Part shown: positions 6,548 through 9,127 of the stretch, piece by piece
Layout of the letters: each line of letters opens with the position of its first letter
How positions within the stretch are numbered: position 1 is the first letter of the stretch
NCBI GenBank assembly: GCA_947474415.1
Contig: CANJKD010000048.1
Span: forward strand, 1 to 9,127
From: Burkholderiales bacterium
Lineage (GTDB): Bacteria; Pseudomonadota; Gammaproteobacteria; Burkholderiales; Burkholderiaceae_C
Reading direction: 5' to 3'
DNA: 9,127 bases
Notes under the pieces: generated by a model
What the model was told of the DNA's origin: nothing
The model's input: only the letters and a program-made list of their open reading frames with translations
The model's database searches: none
Made by a program: the position numbers and the translations under genes

Positions 6548-7841
6548 GGAGCGCTTCGTCGGTATCGAACAAATCGCTTCCGGCAACCGGCTTGCGCAGG
6601 CGCTGTGCGATCACATCGCGCGCCACTTCAAAGTAGCTTGCCGCCTGCCGCATGTCGCAGGTCAGGAGCGAGGGCCTCCCCAATGCGATGGCTTGTGTCG
6701 GCCGAACCGGCTTGATGCCAAGTGCCCGAACAATCTCAGCCGCCACAGCACGGCCAAGAAGCGGTGGCACGCTGTTGCCGATCTGCCGAAAACCGTGCCA
6801 TTTGGTGGTGTGCAGGCGAAACCAATCGGGATAGGAATGCAGGCGCGCCGCTTCCCTGACCGTGATGACGCGGGCGTGCACCGGGTGAATCGGTCGAGGT
6901 GAAGTGAATGCGCCGCGCGCACTGTCAGTACCGGCACGGAGCGTATTGCAGCGGCCATCCAGGGGGAGCTTGCGAAACCGGCTCACGGGTTCGGTCTTGC
7001 CGGGCTCCGTGTCGATGAAACGCTGCTTGGAGAGTTCGGTGTGCTCGGTGCGGGCACTGGACGTGAGCAGGTTCGGATCGAACTTGCGCGGATGGCTGTA
7101 GTCGGCCTCGTCAGCGACCAGCCCGCGCAACCGCCTTGCATAGAGCGCCTTTGTGATCCAGCGCGTGCGAACCTCATCGCTGCCTTTCAGCGCAGCGAAC
7201 GAGTCAGCGTCGGGCAGGTCGGAAATGGCCTCACCTGCTGTGACGCGCTCAGCAATGGCCCCAGGGTAGTCGGGCAGCGCCACATCAGAGCGTGCAGCGA
7301 TCAGGAACAAGCGATGACGATCTTGGGGAACGCCGAAGTCGGCCGCGTTCAAGACCTGGTAGGGCTGCAACACGGAATAACCGGCGTCTTCCAGCGCAGC
7401 AATCAATTCACTCAAAAACTTAGCATGCTTGCCGAGCGTGAGCCCTTTGACATTCTCGAAAACACAGTACTTCGGCCGAAGCTCCTGAACCAGCCGCACA
7501 TAGTGAAACACGAGTTGATTGCGCGGGTCAGCGAGGGCGCGCTTACCAATGAGCGAGAAGCCCTGGCAAGGCGCGCCACCAAAAACGACATCGACATCGG
7601 CGTTGCCCAAACCGGCCCGATGGCGAATGAAGTCGCCGGTCAGGTCAACGACGCTGGCGCAAATCGCCTTCGATTGCGGGAAGTTGTACTCGTGCGTCGC
7701 GCAGTGGATCGGATCGATCTCCACCGCTGCGGCCACATCAAAGCCGGCCTGCTCAAACCCCAACGACAAGCCACCTGCGCCAGCGAAGAGGTCAATGCCG
7801 ATCGGCCTTCGTGCGCCATTGGTGGGTTCTTGTCGCTTCAT
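6537..7841 (-). CDS. DNA (cytosine-5-)-methyltransferase of a type II restriction-modification system
   Basis: This 434-aa enzyme transfers a methyl group from S-adenosylmethionine to C5 of cytosine, protecting host DNA from the neighbouring endonuclease. All core motifs are in order: motif I DLFAGAGG (17-24) for SAM, motif IV GGAPCQGFS with nucleophile C92, motif VI ENV (129-131), motif VIII QDRHR (173-177), motif IX REAARLHSYP (329-338) and motif X QIGNSVPP (353-360). The variable target-recognition region lies between VIII and IX, roughly 215-325. About 60 residues after motif X (375-434) are unusual and unassigned. ATG at 7841 is chosen because AGAAGG sits 6 nt upstream and motif I then begins at residue 17, normal for the family. 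A longer in-frame reading to 8021 would run through AT-rich promoter sequence and the purB leader. The endonuclease gene follows with an 11-nt overlap, so the methyltransferase is made first. GC content is lower than in flanking genes. Confidence 0.96.
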   Translation of the reverse strand: MKRQEPTNGARRPIGIDLFAGAGGLSLGFEQAGFDVAAAVEIDPIHCATHEYNFPQSKAICASVVDLTGDFIRHRAGLGNADVDVVFGGAPCQGFSLIGKRALADPRNQLVFHYVRLVQELRPKYCVFENVKGLTLGKHAKFLSELIAALEDAGYSVLQPYQVLNAADFGVPQDRHRLFLIAARSDVALPDYPGAIAERVTAGEAISDLPDADSFAALKGSDEVRTRWITKALYARRLRGLVADEADYSHPRKFDPNLLTSSARTEHTELSKQRFIDTEPGKTEPVSRFRKLPLDGRCNTLRAGTDSARGAFTSPRPIHPVHARVITVREAARLHSYPDWFRLHTTKWHGFRQIGNSVPPLLGRAVAAEIVRALGIKPVRPTQAIALGRPSLLTCDMRQAASYFEVARDVIAQRLRKPVAGSDLFDTDEALHAA

Positions 7842-7845
7842 CTGA

Positions 7846-9127
<1,282 letters not shown>

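Noticed and set aside
5723..6715. A 330-aa plus-strand open frame opposite the endonuclease gene.
   Set aside because: It has no recognisable motif and crosses the methyltransferase-endonuclease overlap. The minus strand carries the coherent nuclease-like protein and the coupled start.

Overview
The window is high-GC DNA that most likely comes from a betaproteobacterial chromosome, probably Burkholderiales. This is inferred from codon use, from the close match of the purB product to proteobacterial PurB, and from a YibF-type glutathione transferase and a stand-alone FMN-binding glutamate-synthase-like protein. No rRNA, tRNA, CRISPR array or recognisable insertion sequence was found.

Layout. 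(1) Positions 1-940 hold two broken or partial genes placed tail against head. A TPR-like gene runs off the left edge on the minus strand. A frameshifted C-terminal remnant of a haloacetate/fluoroacetate dehalogenase-type alpha/beta hydrolase lies on the plus strand. Their homologies meet near 660-710, which looks like an old rearrangement scar. (2) Positions 1023-2654 (+) encode a membrane-anchored FMN/Fe-S glutamate-synthase-domain protein. (3) Positions 2702-4663 (-) hold a glutathione S-transferase and, upstream of it on the same strand, a CodA-like cytosine-deaminase-family amidohydrolase with a changed residue next to its metal aspartate. (4) Positions 4775-5665 (+) encode a DUF3667-type zinc-ribbon membrane protein. 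Its leader can fold into two mutually exclusive hairpins, one of which covers the Shine-Dalgarno sequence. (5) Positions 5666-7930 are a compact type II restriction-modification module on the minus strand: a C5-cytosine methyltransferase followed by an 11-nt-overlapping PD-(D/E)XK-type endonuclease. It has lower GC than its surroundings, an AT-rich promoter region at its head and a nested inverted repeat at its tail. (6) From 8020 to the right edge (+) is purB, adenylosuccinate lyase, cut off by the window end.

How the parts work together. The housekeeping genes (purB, the GST, the deaminase, the glutamate-synthase-like enzyme) do not form one pathway, although purB and a CodA-like deaminase both touch nucleotide metabolism. 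The clear functional unit is the restriction-modification pair, which looks like a horizontally acquired insertion between the DUF3667 gene and purB. Its endonuclease belongs to no type II family I can name and carries a Q-x-K rather than E-x-K catalytic half-motif, so its specificity is the least explained biology in the window.
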